In this document: one piece after another, positions 35,101-43,614 of the stretch
Layout: the number at the start of each line of letters is the position of its first letter
Numbering within the stretch: position 1 is the first letter of the stretch
Notes under the pieces: generated by a model
Databases searched by the model: none
Told to the model about the DNA's origin: nothing
Seen by the model: only the letters and a program-made list of their open reading frames with translations
Position numbers and translations under genes: made by a program
Source of the DNA: Lichenicoccus sp964247695
GTDB taxonomy: Bacteria; Pseudomonadota; Alphaproteobacteria; Acetobacterales; Acetobacteraceae
Length of the DNA stretch: 64,000 nucleotides
Direction of reading: 5' to 3'
NCBI GenBank assembly: GCA_964247695.1
Contig: CAXTVI010000001.1
Location: 62,001 to 126,000 of the forward strand

Positions 35101-35320
35101 GCCGGCTGTCTGCAGAGAGACTCCTGCTGCTGGCGATCCGACCCGCCTTTCCTGCGCTCCGGGGCTCGCAACCGGAAAGACTGCTCCGCTCGGTGCTCGA
35201 AGAGCCGCGCCGGCCGCCGGCCTCCGGCCCGCTCTCATCCAGCATCAGGCGTCTGCAAACAGCCTTCCGGATGATACAAGTGAGTGTTGTGACGGCATGG
35301 CTTGCTCTAGGCTCGGTTCG

Positions 35321-35911
35321 ATGCTGACCGACCTGCCCAACGTGCTGACCTTGTCGCGGATCGCGGCGATCCCGGTGCTGGTGGCGCTGGTCGCGGCACG
35401 TGGCGAGGCCACCGACCTTGTTGCCTGCCTGGTGTTCATCGCCGCCGGCATCACCGACTATCTCGACGGCCACATCGCACGGTCGCGCAAGCAATTCTCC
35501 GATCTCGGGCGGATGCTGGACCCGATCGCCGACAAGCTGCTGGTCGGGGCGTCGCTGATGGTGATGGCCGGGCTCGGCCGGCTGCCGTTCGGCGGCCTGT
35601 ATCCGGCCATCGTGATCCTGCTGCGCGAGATCCTGGTGAGCGGCCTGCGCGAGCATCTCGCGGCCTCTCGGGTCAGCCTGCCGGTCACCCGGCTGGCGAA
35701 GTGGAAGACCACGGCGCAGATGGCCTCGATCGGCACCTTGCTGGCCGGAGACAGTACCGCCCGGCTGCTGCACCTGGCCTGGCTGCCGGTCGGCATGATC
35801 GGCTCGATACTGCTCTGGATCGCCGCCCTGCTGACCCTGGTGACCGGCTGGGACTATCTCTCCACCGGCGTTCGCCATGTCCGGCCGCCCGCGACGAAAG
35901 CGGTGCCCTGA
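35321..35911 (+). CDS. pgsA: CDP-diacylglycerol--glycerol-3-phosphate 3-phosphatidyltransferase
   Basis: The 196-residue membrane enzyme makes phosphatidylglycerophosphate. The CDP-alcohol phosphotransferase motif is complete: the DG(x2)AR part in YLDGHIARSR and the G(x3)D(x3)D part in GRMLDPIADK. The start LPNVLTLSRIAAIPVLV is typical. ATG 35321 is preferred over an upstream ATG at 35297 because of the family N-terminus. The 220-bp spacer before it shows no gene. mobB begins 10 bp after its stop; pgsA-mobB-moaD-moaE is a common alphaproteobacterial order. Confidence 0.94.
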   Translation: MLTDLPNVLTLSRIAAIPVLVALVAARGEATDLVACLVFIAAGITDYLDGHIARSRKQFSDLGRMLDPIADKLLVGASLMVMAGLGRLPFGGLYPAIVILLREILVSGLREHLAASRVSLPVTRLAKWKTTAQMASIGTLLAGDSTARLLHLAWLPVGMIGSILLWIAALLTLVTGWDYLSTGVRHVRPPATKAVP

Positions 35912-35921
35912 GTTCAAGGTC

Positions 35922-36482
35922 ATGAACGTGCTCGGCATCATCGGGCGGTCCGGCAGCGGCAAGACCACCCTGGTCACCTCCCTGCTGCCGCGCCTGACGC
36001 GACAGGGGCTGCTGGTCTCGACGGTGAAGCACACCCACCATGCGGTCGACCTGGACCAGCCGGGCAAGGATAGCTGGCGGCACCGCGAAGCCGGCGCGCA
36101 TGAGGTGCTGCTGGTCGGGGAGCGGCGTTGGGCGCTGCTGCACGAGCGTCGCGCGACGCCGCCCGACGCATCCGGGATTGCGGACCTGCTCGGCCGCCTG
36201 GCGCCGGTCGACCTGGTGCTGGTCGAGGGCTTTGCCAGCTATGAAGGCCTGCGGCTGGAGGTCCTGCGGCAGGCGGTGGCGGCGCAGCCCGGCCGCGAGC
36301 CGCTCTGGCCAGGCGACCCTGGCGTGGAGGCGGTGGCCTCCGACATCCGGCCGCCCGGCTGCGACCGCCACTGGCTGAAGCTGGACGACATCGACGCGAT
36401 CGCAGCGTGGATCACCCGACGGTTCCAGCTTTGCAACAATACCGATCCGTTGACTGTACGGACAACATCGCTTGAGCATTGA
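35922..36482 (+). CDS. mobB: molybdopterin-guanine dinucleotide biosynthesis adaptor MobB
   Basis: The 186-residue GTP-binding protein assists attachment of GMP to molybdopterin. Walker A is GRSGSGKTTLV at the N-terminus; STVKHTHHAVDLDQPGKDSWRHREAGA and LVLVEGFASY are family signatures. It starts at ATG 35922, 10 bp after pgsA. It is followed by an unrelated lipoprotein gene and then moaD and moaE. Confidence 0.92.
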   Translation: MNVLGIIGRSGSGKTTLVTSLLPRLTRQGLLVSTVKHTHHAVDLDQPGKDSWRHREAGAHEVLLVGERRWALLHERRATPPDASGIADLLGRLAPVDLVLVEGFASYEGLRLEVLRQAVAAQPGREPLWPGDPGVEAVASDIRPPGCDRHWLKLDDIDAIAAWITRRFQLCNNTDPLTVRTTSLEH

Positions 36483-36540
36483 AGCCCGGACATGCAATTT
36501 GCAGCCGGGAGCGGTGGCGACACCGCGAGGGGATCTTGAA

Positions 36541-37173
36541 ATGCGGCGTTCTGCCTTGATCGGCACGGTGGTGCTTCCGTCTGTTCTGTTTCTCGGCGGA
36601 TGCTCGGGCCTTGATAAATTCTTCCACGATACCGTCACCCTGCCGGGAATGAACCCGAACCTGCCGTCGGGACTGAGCGAGAACCAGGCGCGCTCCGAAG
36701 GCCGCGGCATCGGCGAGGCGCCGCTGCTGCCGGAGCCGGGCAATGTCTGGCCCGGACCGCCGCAGCCCCTGCCGACGCTGGGCGACGTGTCGCGCGACCA
36801 GGGTGGGCTCGGGGGCGACTCCGGCGCGCGCACGCCGCTCGGCGGCAACGCATCCGGCGGCCCGTCGCTGCGCGACGGCAACAGCCTGGGAATGGGTGAG
36901 AACGACGCCATCGAACATGGCGCGCCGACGGATACGATCAGCGGCCCCGGCACGCCCGGATCCAGGGGAACCCTCGACGGCGACGGCTTCGGGGGGACCG
37001 GCGGCAGCCTTTCGGACCATGTCGGCGATACGCCGCCGCGGACGAAGGAGGGCAAGGGGGACGTCGGCAATGACGGCAAGGTGCACGCGATCGTCATTCC
37101 CAACGGCGACGGCACGAGCACCGTGATCGGACCCGACGGCAGCGTGCAGACGGTCAAGGGAACCCCCAAGTAA
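36541..37173 (+). CDS. low-complexity lipoprotein of unknown function
   Basis: The 210-residue product has a short signal sequence ending in lipobox LGGC (Cys21) and then a Gly/Pro/Asp-rich chain with no clear fold until a short C-terminal segment (KVHAIVIPNGDGTSTVIGPD) that could form a small beta-hairpin. I do not recognise it. GAGGGG lies 8 bases before ATG 36541. It interrupts the mobB-moaD pair, which is otherwise contiguous in many relatives, so it may be lineage-specific. An inverted repeat (CCCGG and CCGGG around GCAATTTGC) lies in the short spacer before it. Confidence 0.72.
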   Translation: MRRSALIGTVVLPSVLFLGGCSGLDKFFHDTVTLPGMNPNLPSGLSENQARSEGRGIGEAPLLPEPGNVWPGPPQPLPTLGDVSRDQGGLGGDSGARTPLGGNASGGPSLRDGNSLGMGENDAIEHGAPTDTISGPGTPGSRGTLDGDGFGGTGGSLSDHVGDTPPRTKEGKGDVGNDGKVHAIVIPNGDGTSTVIGPDGSVQTVKGTPK

Positions 37174-37200
37174 CGTCTGCAACTCTCCGGTCGAGCCACC

Positions 37201-37479
37201 ATGTCATCGTCACCGCCCTTAGCGCCCGTGCGCATCCTCTATTTCGCCTGGCTGAAGGACCGGCTCGGCCGTTCCGAGGACCTGCTCGACCTGCCGGCCG
37301 GCGTCGCCGACGTGGCGGCGGTCCAGCGCTGGCTGCAGGCGCGCGACCCGGCGCTCGACGGCATCTTCAACGGTGGCGGCCGCGTGCGGGCCGCGGTGAA
37401 CCTGGAGTTCGCGGCCGATGCGACTCCGGTTCGCGCCGGCGACGAGATCGCGTTCTTCCCGCCGGTGACCGGCGGCTGA
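37201..37479 (+). CDS. moaD: molybdopterin synthase small subunit MoaD
   Basis: The 92-residue ubiquitin-like sulfur carrier ends in the diagnostic Gly-Gly (FFPPVTGG), where the thiocarboxylate is formed. The start RILYFAWLKDRLG is typical. It supplies sulfur to MoaE, encoded 13 bp downstream, to turn cyclic pyranopterin monophosphate into molybdopterin. Confidence 0.95.
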   Translation: MSSSPPLAPVRILYFAWLKDRLGRSEDLLDLPAGVADVAAVQRWLQARDPALDGIFNGGGRVRAAVNLEFAADATPVRAGDEIAFFPPVTGG

Positions 37480-37492
37480 TGCTCCACACACC

Positions 37493-37960
37493 ATGCTAGT
37501 CCGCGTCGCAGTGCAGGCCGAGGCATTCGACGCCGGAGCGGAGATCGCTGCCCTGGCGGCGTCCGGAGCCGGCGGTATCGCCAGCTTCATCGGTCTCGTC
37601 CGCGGCGACGTCGTCCCGGGCAAGGGCGGCCTGAAGGCCCTCCTGCTGGAGCATTATCCCGGCATGACCGAGCGCGCGATCGCCCGGGTGGCCGAGGCCG
37701 CGACGCTGCGCTTCGAGCTCCTTGGCTGCACGGTGATCCACCGGATCGGCCGGCTCGAGGTCGCAGCCCCGATCGTCCTGGTGCTGGCCGCGGCCCGGCA
37801 CCGGCAGGCGGCGCTGGATGCGACCGGCTACATGATCGACTGGCTCAAGACCCGCGCGCCGTTCTGGAAGCAGGAGCTCTTCGCCGACGGCAGCAGCGCC
37901 TGGGTCGAGGCGAGCGAGGCGGATGACGAGGCAGCCGCCCGCTGGGATGCGGCCGGATAG
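37493..37960 (+). CDS. moaE: molybdopterin synthase large subunit MoaE
   Basis: The 155-residue catalytic subunit shows GAGGIASFIGLVRGD, LEHYPGMTERAI, VIHRIGRLEV and the active-site Lys region WLKTRAPFWKQELFADGSSAWV, all in the usual order. It forms a heterotetramer with MoaD. bioF begins about 10 bp after its stop, joining cofactor genes of two pathways into one transcript. Confidence 0.95.
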   Translation: MLVRVAVQAEAFDAGAEIAALAASGAGGIASFIGLVRGDVVPGKGGLKALLLEHYPGMTERAIARVAEAATLRFELLGCTVIHRIGRLEVAAPIVLVLAAARHRQAALDATGYMIDWLKTRAPFWKQELFADGSSAWVEASEADDEAAARWDAAG

Positions 37961-37970
37961 GGTTGCGGGC

Positions 37971-39155
37971 GTGGGCACAGGTTTCGACAGGCTGTTTGGC
38001 GAGGCGCTCGACGCCCTCTCGGAGCGTCGGCTGCGGCGGACGCTGCGACCCGTGCAGCCCGCCGGGGCCGGGCAGCTCCGACTCGACGGACGAACGCTGC
38101 TCAACCTCTCCGGCAACGACTATCTCGGCCTGTCCCGGCACCCCCTGCTGATCGCGCGCGCGATCGAATGGACGCGGCAACTCGGCACCGGCGCCGGGGC
38201 ATCCCGGCTGGTTAGCGGCACGCTGGAGGCGCATGCCCGCATCGAGTCGCGGCTGGCCGCCTTCAAGGGCTGCGAGGCTGCCCTGCTGTTCGCGTCCGGC
38301 TGGCAGGCCAACGCCTCGGTTTTGCCGGCGCTGCTGCGGGCGACGTCCGGCCGGGGCGAGCCGCTGGTGTTCGCCGACCGGCTCAACCATGCCAGCCTGC
38401 ACCAGGGCTGTGCCGCCGCCGGCGTCCGGCAGGTTCGCTACCGGCACAACGACCTCGACCATCTGGAGCGCCTGCTCGCCGATCGGCGCGGGCAGGCTGG
38501 CCAGCGATACATCCTCACCGAGAGCGTCTTCAGCATGGATGGCGACCGGGCCGACCTGGAGCGGCTCGCCCGCATCGCCCTGGAGCACGACGCGTTGCTC
38601 TACGTCGACGAGGCGCATGCGACCGGGGTGCTCGGGCCGCAGGGACGCGGGCTGTGCGCCGGCATCGACGGGATCGACTGCGTCATGGGCACGCTGAGCA
38701 AGGCGTTCGGCAGCTTCGGCGCCTATGTCGCGGGGTCGCAAAGGCTGTGCGACCTGCTGGTCAACACCTGCTCGGGCTTCATCCACACCACCGCCTTGCC
38801 GCCGCCGGTGCTCGGCGCCATCGACGCGGCCCTCGACCTGGTGCCGGCGATGGACGACGAGCGTGACCATCTGGCCGCTGCGGCGGCCCGGCTGCGCATG
38901 GCGCTGCAGGCCCTCGGGATCGACACCGCCGGCTCGTCCACCCAGATCGTGCCGGCGTTGCTGGGCAGCCCGGAGCGCGCGCTGGCGGTCAGCACGGCAC
39001 TCGAGTGTCGCGGCGTGCTGGCGGCGGCGATCCGGCCGCCGACGGTGCCGCCCAATACCGCGCGGATCCGGTTCGCGCTGTCCGCCACGCATGACGAGGC
39101 GGCTATCGGGCGGCTGATCGACCTGCTGCCCGGCTGCCTGCGCGAGGCGGCGTGA
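37971..39155 (+). CDS. bioF: 8-amino-7-oxononanoate synthase (BioF)
   Basis: The roughly 394-residue PLP enzyme condenses pimeloyl-ACP with alanine. Landmarks are NLSGNDYLGLSRHP, GTGAGASRLVSGT, the PLP aspartate in YVDEAHATGVLG, and the PLP lysine in GTLSKAFGSFGAY. GTG 37971 lies just after the moaE stop with AGGG upstream and gives a normal N-terminus; ATG 37947 or 37923 would overlap moaE. Its stop overlaps the hydrolase start (GTGA). Confidence 0.94.
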   Translation: MGTGFDRLFGEALDALSERRLRRTLRPVQPAGAGQLRLDGRTLLNLSGNDYLGLSRHPLLIARAIEWTRQLGTGAGASRLVSGTLEAHARIESRLAAFKGCEAALLFASGWQANASVLPALLRATSGRGEPLVFADRLNHASLHQGCAAAGVRQVRYRHNDLDHLERLLADRRGQAGQRYILTESVFSMDGDRADLERLARIALEHDALLYVDEAHATGVLGPQGRGLCAGIDGIDCVMGTLSKAFGSFGAYVAGSQRLCDLLVNTCSGFIHTTALPPPVLGAIDAALDLVPAMDDERDHLAAAAARLRMALQALGIDTAGSSTQIVPALLGSPERALAVSTALECRGVLAAAIRPPTVPPNTARIRFALSATHDEAAIGRLIDLLPGCLREAA

Positions 39156-39787
39156 CGCCGTCGCTGTGCTTCGTGCCCGGCTGGGCGATGCCGCCCGGCT
39201 TCTGGAACCGGGTGCAGGCGCTGTTGCCGCCGGAGCTGACGGCGCCAGCAGACGCATCGGCGCGACCGGTGCTCGCGGTGGGTCACTCGCTCGGCGTGAT
39301 GCACCTGCTGGCGAAGCCTCCGAAGCGGCTGGCCGGCCTGGTCGCGATCAACGGCTTCAGTCGCTTCTCGCGGGCGCGCGATCATCCGCACGGCGTCGAA
39401 GCGCGCATCCTGCGGCGCATGGCGCAGCGGCTGCAGCTCGACCCGGCTGCGACCGTCACGGAATTTCTCGCACGGTGCGGCCTCCCATCGACCAGCCCGG
39501 ACTTGCTCCTCGACCTCGCGGAACTGGCTGCCGGACTGGATCTGCTGCAGGAGGGCGACGAGCGGGGTGCTCTTGCTGCCCTGTCCTGTCCGGTGCTGGC
39601 GCTGGCCGGAGGCCAGGATGAGATCGCGGCGCCGGCACTCAGCCGCGCGTGCTTCTCGGGCCTGCGCCCGATCGCGGACAAACGGTCGGCGCTGCGATGG
39701 GTGGAGCCGGGCGGCCACATCCTGCCGGTGACCCATCCGCAGGCCTGCGTCGCCGCCATCCTCGACCTGCTGGCCCTGGCTCGATGA
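39152..39787 (+). CDS. BioH/BioG-like alpha/beta hydrolase
   Basis: The 211-residue hydrolase lies between bioF and bioC-bioD and probably cleaves pimeloyl-ACP methyl ester, ending the BioC-dependent chain. It has the start CFVPGWAMPPGFW, the nucleophile elbow GHSLG near residue 49, a candidate Asp in GGQDEIAAP and a His in EPGGHILPVTHP. It is shorter than E. coli BioH (256 residues) and closer in size to BioG types. GTG 39152 overlaps the bioF stop, and its stop overlaps the next ATG, so all three are translationally coupled. Confidence 0.85.
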   Translation: MTPSLCFVPGWAMPPGFWNRVQALLPPELTAPADASARPVLAVGHSLGVMHLLAKPPKRLAGLVAINGFSRFSRARDHPHGVEARILRRMAQRLQLDPAATVTEFLARCGLPSTSPDLLLDLAELAAGLDLLQEGDERGALAALSCPVLALAGGQDEIAAPALSRACFSGLRPIADKRSALRWVEPGGHILPVTHPQACVAAILDLLALAR

Positions 39788-41196
39788 GCCGGGCACGGGC
39801 CGTCGGCGACCGGTTCGGAGCCGCGGCGGACCGATATGACGCCCATGCGGTGGTGCAGCGCACGGTGGCCGCGCGCCTGGCCGGGCGCATCGTGTCGGCC
39901 GGACTGCCGGCCGCGCCGCGCATCCTGGAGTTCGGTGCCGGCACCGGATTGCTCACCGGTGCCCTGCAGGCCAGGCTCGCGACGAGGGGCGATGCGCCGG
40001 ACTGGACGCTGACCGACGTCTCGCCAGCCATGCTGGCGCGCAGCCGCGGGACCGCTGGCGGCCGCGGCGACATGCGGTTTCTCGCCATGGATGCCGAGCG
40101 GCCGGCCGTGCGCGGCGGCTACGATCTGGTCTGCGGCAGCCTGGCGATGCAGTGGTTCTCGAACCGGCGCGCCACCCTTTGCCGTCTTGCGGCCCTGCTT
40201 GCGCCGGGCGGCCTGCTTGCCGTCACCACCCTGTGCCGGGGCAGCTTCGCCGCCTGGCACGCGGCCCTGCGCGCGGAGGGACTGCAACCCGGGGCGCCGG
40301 ATCGGCCCGACCCGGGGGAGTTGCAGGCGGAATGGCCGGACGGGGGCGCCGGAGCGTGGTCATGTGAGACCGTCCTGCAGGCGCACCGGAGCGGCATCGG
40401 CTTCCTGCGCGGCCTGCGCGCGATCGGCGCCGACCTGGCGCGAGAGGACGTCCGTCCGGCGGACCCGCTCGCCCTGCGCCGCGCGCTCCGGCGCTTCGAA
40501 CGCGAGCACGCCGCCGCGGCGGAATACCGGGTCGGCTACGGGCTGTTCCGGCAGGCCGCCGCTCCGGGCGTGTTCGTGACCGGCACCGGTACCGGCATCG
40601 GCAAGACCCTGGTGTCGGCCTGCCTCGTACGCGCCTGGAACGCCTGCTACTGGAAGCCGCTGCAGACCGGGGTCGAGAGCGAGGCCGCCGACAGCGATAC
40701 CGTCGGCCGGCTCGCGCGCCTGCCGCCGGAGCAGGTGCTGCCGCCGGCGTTCGTCCTGCGCGCGCCGCTCTCTCCGGAGGCGGCGGCTGCGCTGGAAGGC
40801 GTGTCGATCGATGTTGACGCCATCCGGCTGCCATCGCACGGCAACCGGCCGGTGGTGGTCGAGGGCGCCGGAGGCCTGATGGTGCCGATCGAGGGCGACA
40901 CCATGATGATCGACCTGATGGCACGCCTCGGCTTGCCGGTGGTGCTGGTCGCGTCCAGCACGCTCGGCACCATCAACCACACGCTGCTCAGCCTCGAGGC
41001 ATTGCGCGCGCGGGGGATCCCCGTCGCGGGCGTAATCCTGAACGGACCGCCATCGGCCGGTAATCGCGATGCAGTCGCGCGGCACGGACGGGTGCGGGTG
41101 CTGGCGGAGCTGCCGATGTTCGATCCGGTCGACGCGACTGCGATCGACCGCGGAGCGCGCCTGATGCCCGTGCTCGAAGGCCTGGAGGCGGCTTGA
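39784..41196 (+). CDS. bioC-bioD: fused BioC-BioD: malonyl-ACP methyltransferase + dethiobiotin synthetase
   Basis: One uninterrupted frame encodes 470 residues with two biotin enzymes. Residues 1 to about 255 are BioC: start DRFGAAADRYDAHAVVQR, SAM loop LEFGAGTGLLTGAL, and DLVCGSLAMQWF. Residues from about 262 are BioD: P-loop VTGTGTGIGKT (265-275), YWKPLQTGVES, VVVEGAGGLMVPI and LVASSTLGTINHTLL. No stop separates them; a GTG at 40570 could start a separate BioD. BioC and BioD are normally separate proteins. The usual P-loop Asp (GTDT) is Gly here. bioA and bioB are not in the window. Confidence 0.9.
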   Translation: MSRARAVGDRFGAAADRYDAHAVVQRTVAARLAGRIVSAGLPAAPRILEFGAGTGLLTGALQARLATRGDAPDWTLTDVSPAMLARSRGTAGGRGDMRFLAMDAERPAVRGGYDLVCGSLAMQWFSNRRATLCRLAALLAPGGLLAVTTLCRGSFAAWHAALRAEGLQPGAPDRPDPGELQAEWPDGGAGAWSCETVLQAHRSGIGFLRGLRAIGADLAREDVRPADPLALRRALRRFEREHAAAAEYRVGYGLFRQAAAPGVFVTGTGTGIGKTLVSACLVRAWNACYWKPLQTGVESEAADSDTVGRLARLPPEQVLPPAFVLRAPLSPEAAAALEGVSIDVDAIRLPSHGNRPVVVEGAGGLMVPIEGDTMMIDLMARLGLPVVLVASSTLGTINHTLLSLEALRARGIPVAGVILNGPPSAGNRDAVARHGRVRVLAELPMFDPVDATAIDRGARLMPVLEGLEAA

Positions 41197-41203
41197 TCCC
41201 GCG

Positions 41204-41944
41204 CTAGTATCGCCTCAGCAGGCCGACGAGCCGGCCTTGCACGCGCACGCGGTCGACCGGAACGATCCGGGTCTCGTAGCGGGCGTTCGCCGGCTCCAGC
41301 GCGATCGCGTTGCCGCGACGGCGCAGACGCTTGAGGGTGACTTCCTGGTCGTCGATCAGGGCTACGATGATCTGGCCGTTCTCGGCCGTCTCCTCCTTGC
41401 GGATGATCACCGTGTCGCCGTCCAGGATGCCCGCCTCGATCATCGAGTCGCCGGCGACCTCCAGCGCGTAGTGCTCGCCGCTGCCGAGCAGCGACATCGG
41501 CACCTGAACATGCGTACCGGTGTCCCGCAGCGCCTCGATCGGCAGGCCGGCCGCGATCCGGCCATACAGCGGCAGCTGCACCGCGCCCGCATCGGCCGCA
41601 GCACGCACCCCGGGCAGTCGCTGGCTGAAATCGCCACGGATCACGTTCGGCGCGAACGCCGCAGCCTCGGCGGCCTCGGCCGCGACGGCACTCGACGGGA
41701 TGGAATCGGCCGTCGCAGCGGCGCCGGGCTGGTCCGGCAGCCGCAACACCTCCAGCGCGCGCGCGCGATGATGCCGGCGGCTCAGGAAGCCCCGCTCCTC
41801 GAGGGCCGAGATCAACCGATGGATGCCGGACTTGGACCGCAGGTGCAGCGCGTCCTTCATCTCGTCGAAGCTAGGGGAGAAGCCGGTCTCCTTCAGGTGG
41901 CGATCGATGAAGCCCAGCAATTCGTGCTGCTTGCGCGTGAGCAT
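41204..41944 (-). CDS. lexA: LexA repressor
   Basis: The 246-residue SOS repressor has an N-terminal winged helix (LTRKQHELLGFIDRH, SFDEMKDALHLRSKSGIHRLI), the self-cleavage bond Ala132-Gly133 in GRIAAGLPIEA, and the catalytic dyad Ser167 (GDSM) and Lys205 (VTLKRL). ATG 41944 gives the family N-terminus; the frame is open further upstream but that part is not LexA-like. A GTTC-N7-GTTC operator lies about 55 bp upstream. It is convergent with bioC-bioD (7 bp) and downstream of moeA. Confidence 0.96.
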   Translation of the reverse strand: MLTRKQHELLGFIDRHLKETGFSPSFDEMKDALHLRSKSGIHRLISALEERGFLSRRHHRARALEVLRLPDQPGAAATADSIPSSAVAAEAAEAAAFAPNVIRGDFSQRLPGVRAAADAGAVQLPLYGRIAAGLPIEALRDTGTHVQVPMSLLGSGEHYALEVAGDSMIEAGILDGDTVIIRKEETAENGQIIVALIDDQEVTLKRLRRRGNAIALEPANARYETRIVPVDRVRVQGRLVGLLRRY

Positions 41945-41999
41945 CGAAACATCCCATCGGTCGCCGGCGCCCTGAACAAACAGGAAACGCAATGTTGAT

Positions 42000-42014
42000 G
42001 TTCTACATAGGTTC
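42000..42014 (-). promoter_or_regulatory. LexA operator (SOS box) of lexA
   Basis: GTTC-TACATAG-GTTC is a perfect alphaproteobacterial SOS box (GTTC-N7-GTTC). It lies between the moeA stop and the lexA start, where autorepression of lexA is expected. A weaker direct repeat, GAAC-N7-AAAC (41974-41988), lies closer to the start codon. Confidence 0.82.
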
Positions 42015-42036
42015 CTGGGAATGCGTCAAGCGTCCT

Positions 42037-43239
42037 TCAGAGCCCGAGCCGATCCAGCCGGATGATCCGGGCGCGGTCACCCGCCGCCGCCGCCGGCGCG
42101 TGCGGCGCCCGCAGGACCAGCGCCTCCGACAGAGCGAGCCGGCGCAGCATGCCGGAATCCTGCCTTGGAAACGGCACCACCAGGTGGGTGCCGTCGGCAT
42201 CGCGCGACAGCGAGGCCCGCAGATGGTCGGCGCGGTGGTCGTTCACGGGCACCGGCGCGCCGAGGCGTGCGGTCTCGATCTCCGGCTGCTCGATGTTGTC
42301 GCCGGACAGGCGCGCGATCGCCGGCAACAGGAACAGCACGGCGCAGACCAGGGCGGAGACCGGATTGCCCGGCAGTCCCAGCACCGGCGTGCCGCCGATG
42401 CGGCCGTGCATCAGCGGCTTGCCGGGACGCATGGCGATCTTCCAGAAATCGACCTCGAAGCCGCGCGTCGCCAGCCCCGCCTGCACCAGGTCGTAGTCGC
42501 CGACGCTGGCGCCGCCGATGGTCACCAGCATGTCGCAACGCAGGCCGTCGAGGCTGGCGGCGACCGCCTCGATGCGGTCGCGCGCCGGCGGCAGCGACAG
42601 CGGCTCGCCGCCGGCGGCGCGGACGACCGCCGCCAGCATCGGGGTGTTGGAGTTGGCGATGCCGCCGGGCGGGATCGGCTCGCCCGGCAGCGCGATCTCG
42701 TCGCCGGTGGCGAGCAGGGCGATGACCGGGCGGCGGCGACAGGCGATCCAGGGCTGGTTGGCCGCCGCCGCGACGCCGATGTCGCGCGCGCCGAGGCGGC
42801 GCCCGGCCGGCAGCACCTCGTCGCCGGCGGCGAAATCCTGGCCCAGGCGCCGGATATGCCGTCCGGCGACGACACTCTCGCTCACCGTCACCCGGTCGCC
42901 GTCGCGGGTCGCGTTCTCCTGGATCAGCACCGTGTCGGCGCCGTCCGGCATCAGGCTGCCGGTGAAGATCCGGACGCAGGTGCCGGGATCCACCCGGCCG
43001 GCGAACGGATGCCCTGCCGGCGCGGTGCCTGTGGCCACCAAACGCGAGCCGATCGCGGTATCGGCGGCGCGCACCGCATAGCCGTCCATGGCGGAGATGT
43101 CCGCCGGCGGGTTGGACAGCCGCGCCGGCACCGCCCGCGCGGTGACCCGGCCGAATGCCGCATCCAGCATGAGCTGCTCGATGCCGGTCGGGGCAAGACC
43201 CGCCAGGATGCGGGCTCGCGCCTCGTCGACGCTCAGCAT
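42037..43239 (-). CDS. moeA: molybdopterin molybdotransferase MoeA
   Basis: The 400-residue enzyme inserts molybdate into adenylated molybdopterin. Family landmarks are SNPPADISAMDGYAVRA, VRIFTGSLMPDGADTVL, LATGDEIALPGEP, NSNTPMLAAVV, VTIGGASVGDYD and MRPGKPLMHGRIGGTPVLGLPGNP (split here at residues about 275-298). The full set of domains is present. It lies upstream of lexA on the same strand, as in many alphaproteobacteria, but is separated from moaC, which is 19 kb away. Confidence 0.96.
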   Translation of the reverse strand: MLSVDEARARILAGLAPTGIEQLMLDAAFGRVTARAVPARLSNPPADISAMDGYAVRAADTAIGSRLVATGTAPAGHPFAGRVDPGTCVRIFTGSLMPDGADTVLIQENATRDGDRVTVSESVVAGRHIRRLGQDFAAGDEVLPAGRRLGARDIGVAAAANQPWIACRRRPVIALLATGDEIALPGEPIPPGGIANSNTPMLAAVVRAAGGEPLSLPPARDRIEAVAASLDGLRCDMLVTIGGASVGDYDLVQAGLATRGFEVDFWKIAMRPGKPLMHGRIGGTPVLGLPGNPVSALVCAVLFLLPAIARLSGDNIEQPEIETARLGAPVPVNDHRADHLRASLSRDADGTHLVVPFPRQDSGMLRRLALSEALVLRAPHAPAAAAGDRARIIRLDRLGL

Positions 43240-43389
43240 GGGTTGGTGCCGGACCTGGCGCCGTTGGCGCCAGCAGGGCAGGGGCGATCAGCTTTGCTCT
43301 TGACCTCGATGGCCAGTCCGCGCCATTTCGCGATCCTTGATCCTCTGTCGCCGGCATGGTGCAGCGGGGCCGCAGTTGCGAGGTTTTCC

Positions 43390-43557
43390 ATGGCCAAGTC
43401 CAACACCATCCAGATCAGGCTCGTGTCCACCGCGGACACCGGCTATTTCTACGTGACCAAGAAGAACGCGCGGGCGCAGACCGGCAAGATGGAGCTGCGC
43501 AAGTATGACCCCGTCGCGCGCAAGCACGTCGCGTTCAAGGAAGCCAAGATCAAGTAG
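43390..43557 (+). CDS. rpmG: 50S ribosomal protein L33
   Basis: The 55-residue basic protein MAKSNTIQIRLVSTAD...KEAKIK is a cysteine-free L33, the form that does not bind zinc. It is complete. It stands alone, divergent from moeA, with a 150-bp spacer containing a TTGACC hexamer that may be its -35 element. The ftsB gene is convergent with it. Confidence 0.95.
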   Translation: MAKSNTIQIRLVSTADTGYFYVTKKNARAQTGKMELRKYDPVARKHVAFKEAKIK

Positions 43558-43614
43558 CGTCGGCGGACGGGCGCGGCCTGCCGGGGCTGCCCTGGAGCCG
43601 ATCGGGGGCGAGCC

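Noticed and set aside
35101..35320. Possible tRNA, because GGTTCGAT occurs near 35316
   Set aside because: No acceptor stem, anticodon arm or D-arm can be built around it, and it abuts the pgsA start.
40540..40580. Frameshift or sequencing error creating the BioC-BioD fusion
   Set aside because: Both domains are complete and in the same frame with no truncated motif at the joint, so a true fusion is the simpler reading, although resequencing would settle it.
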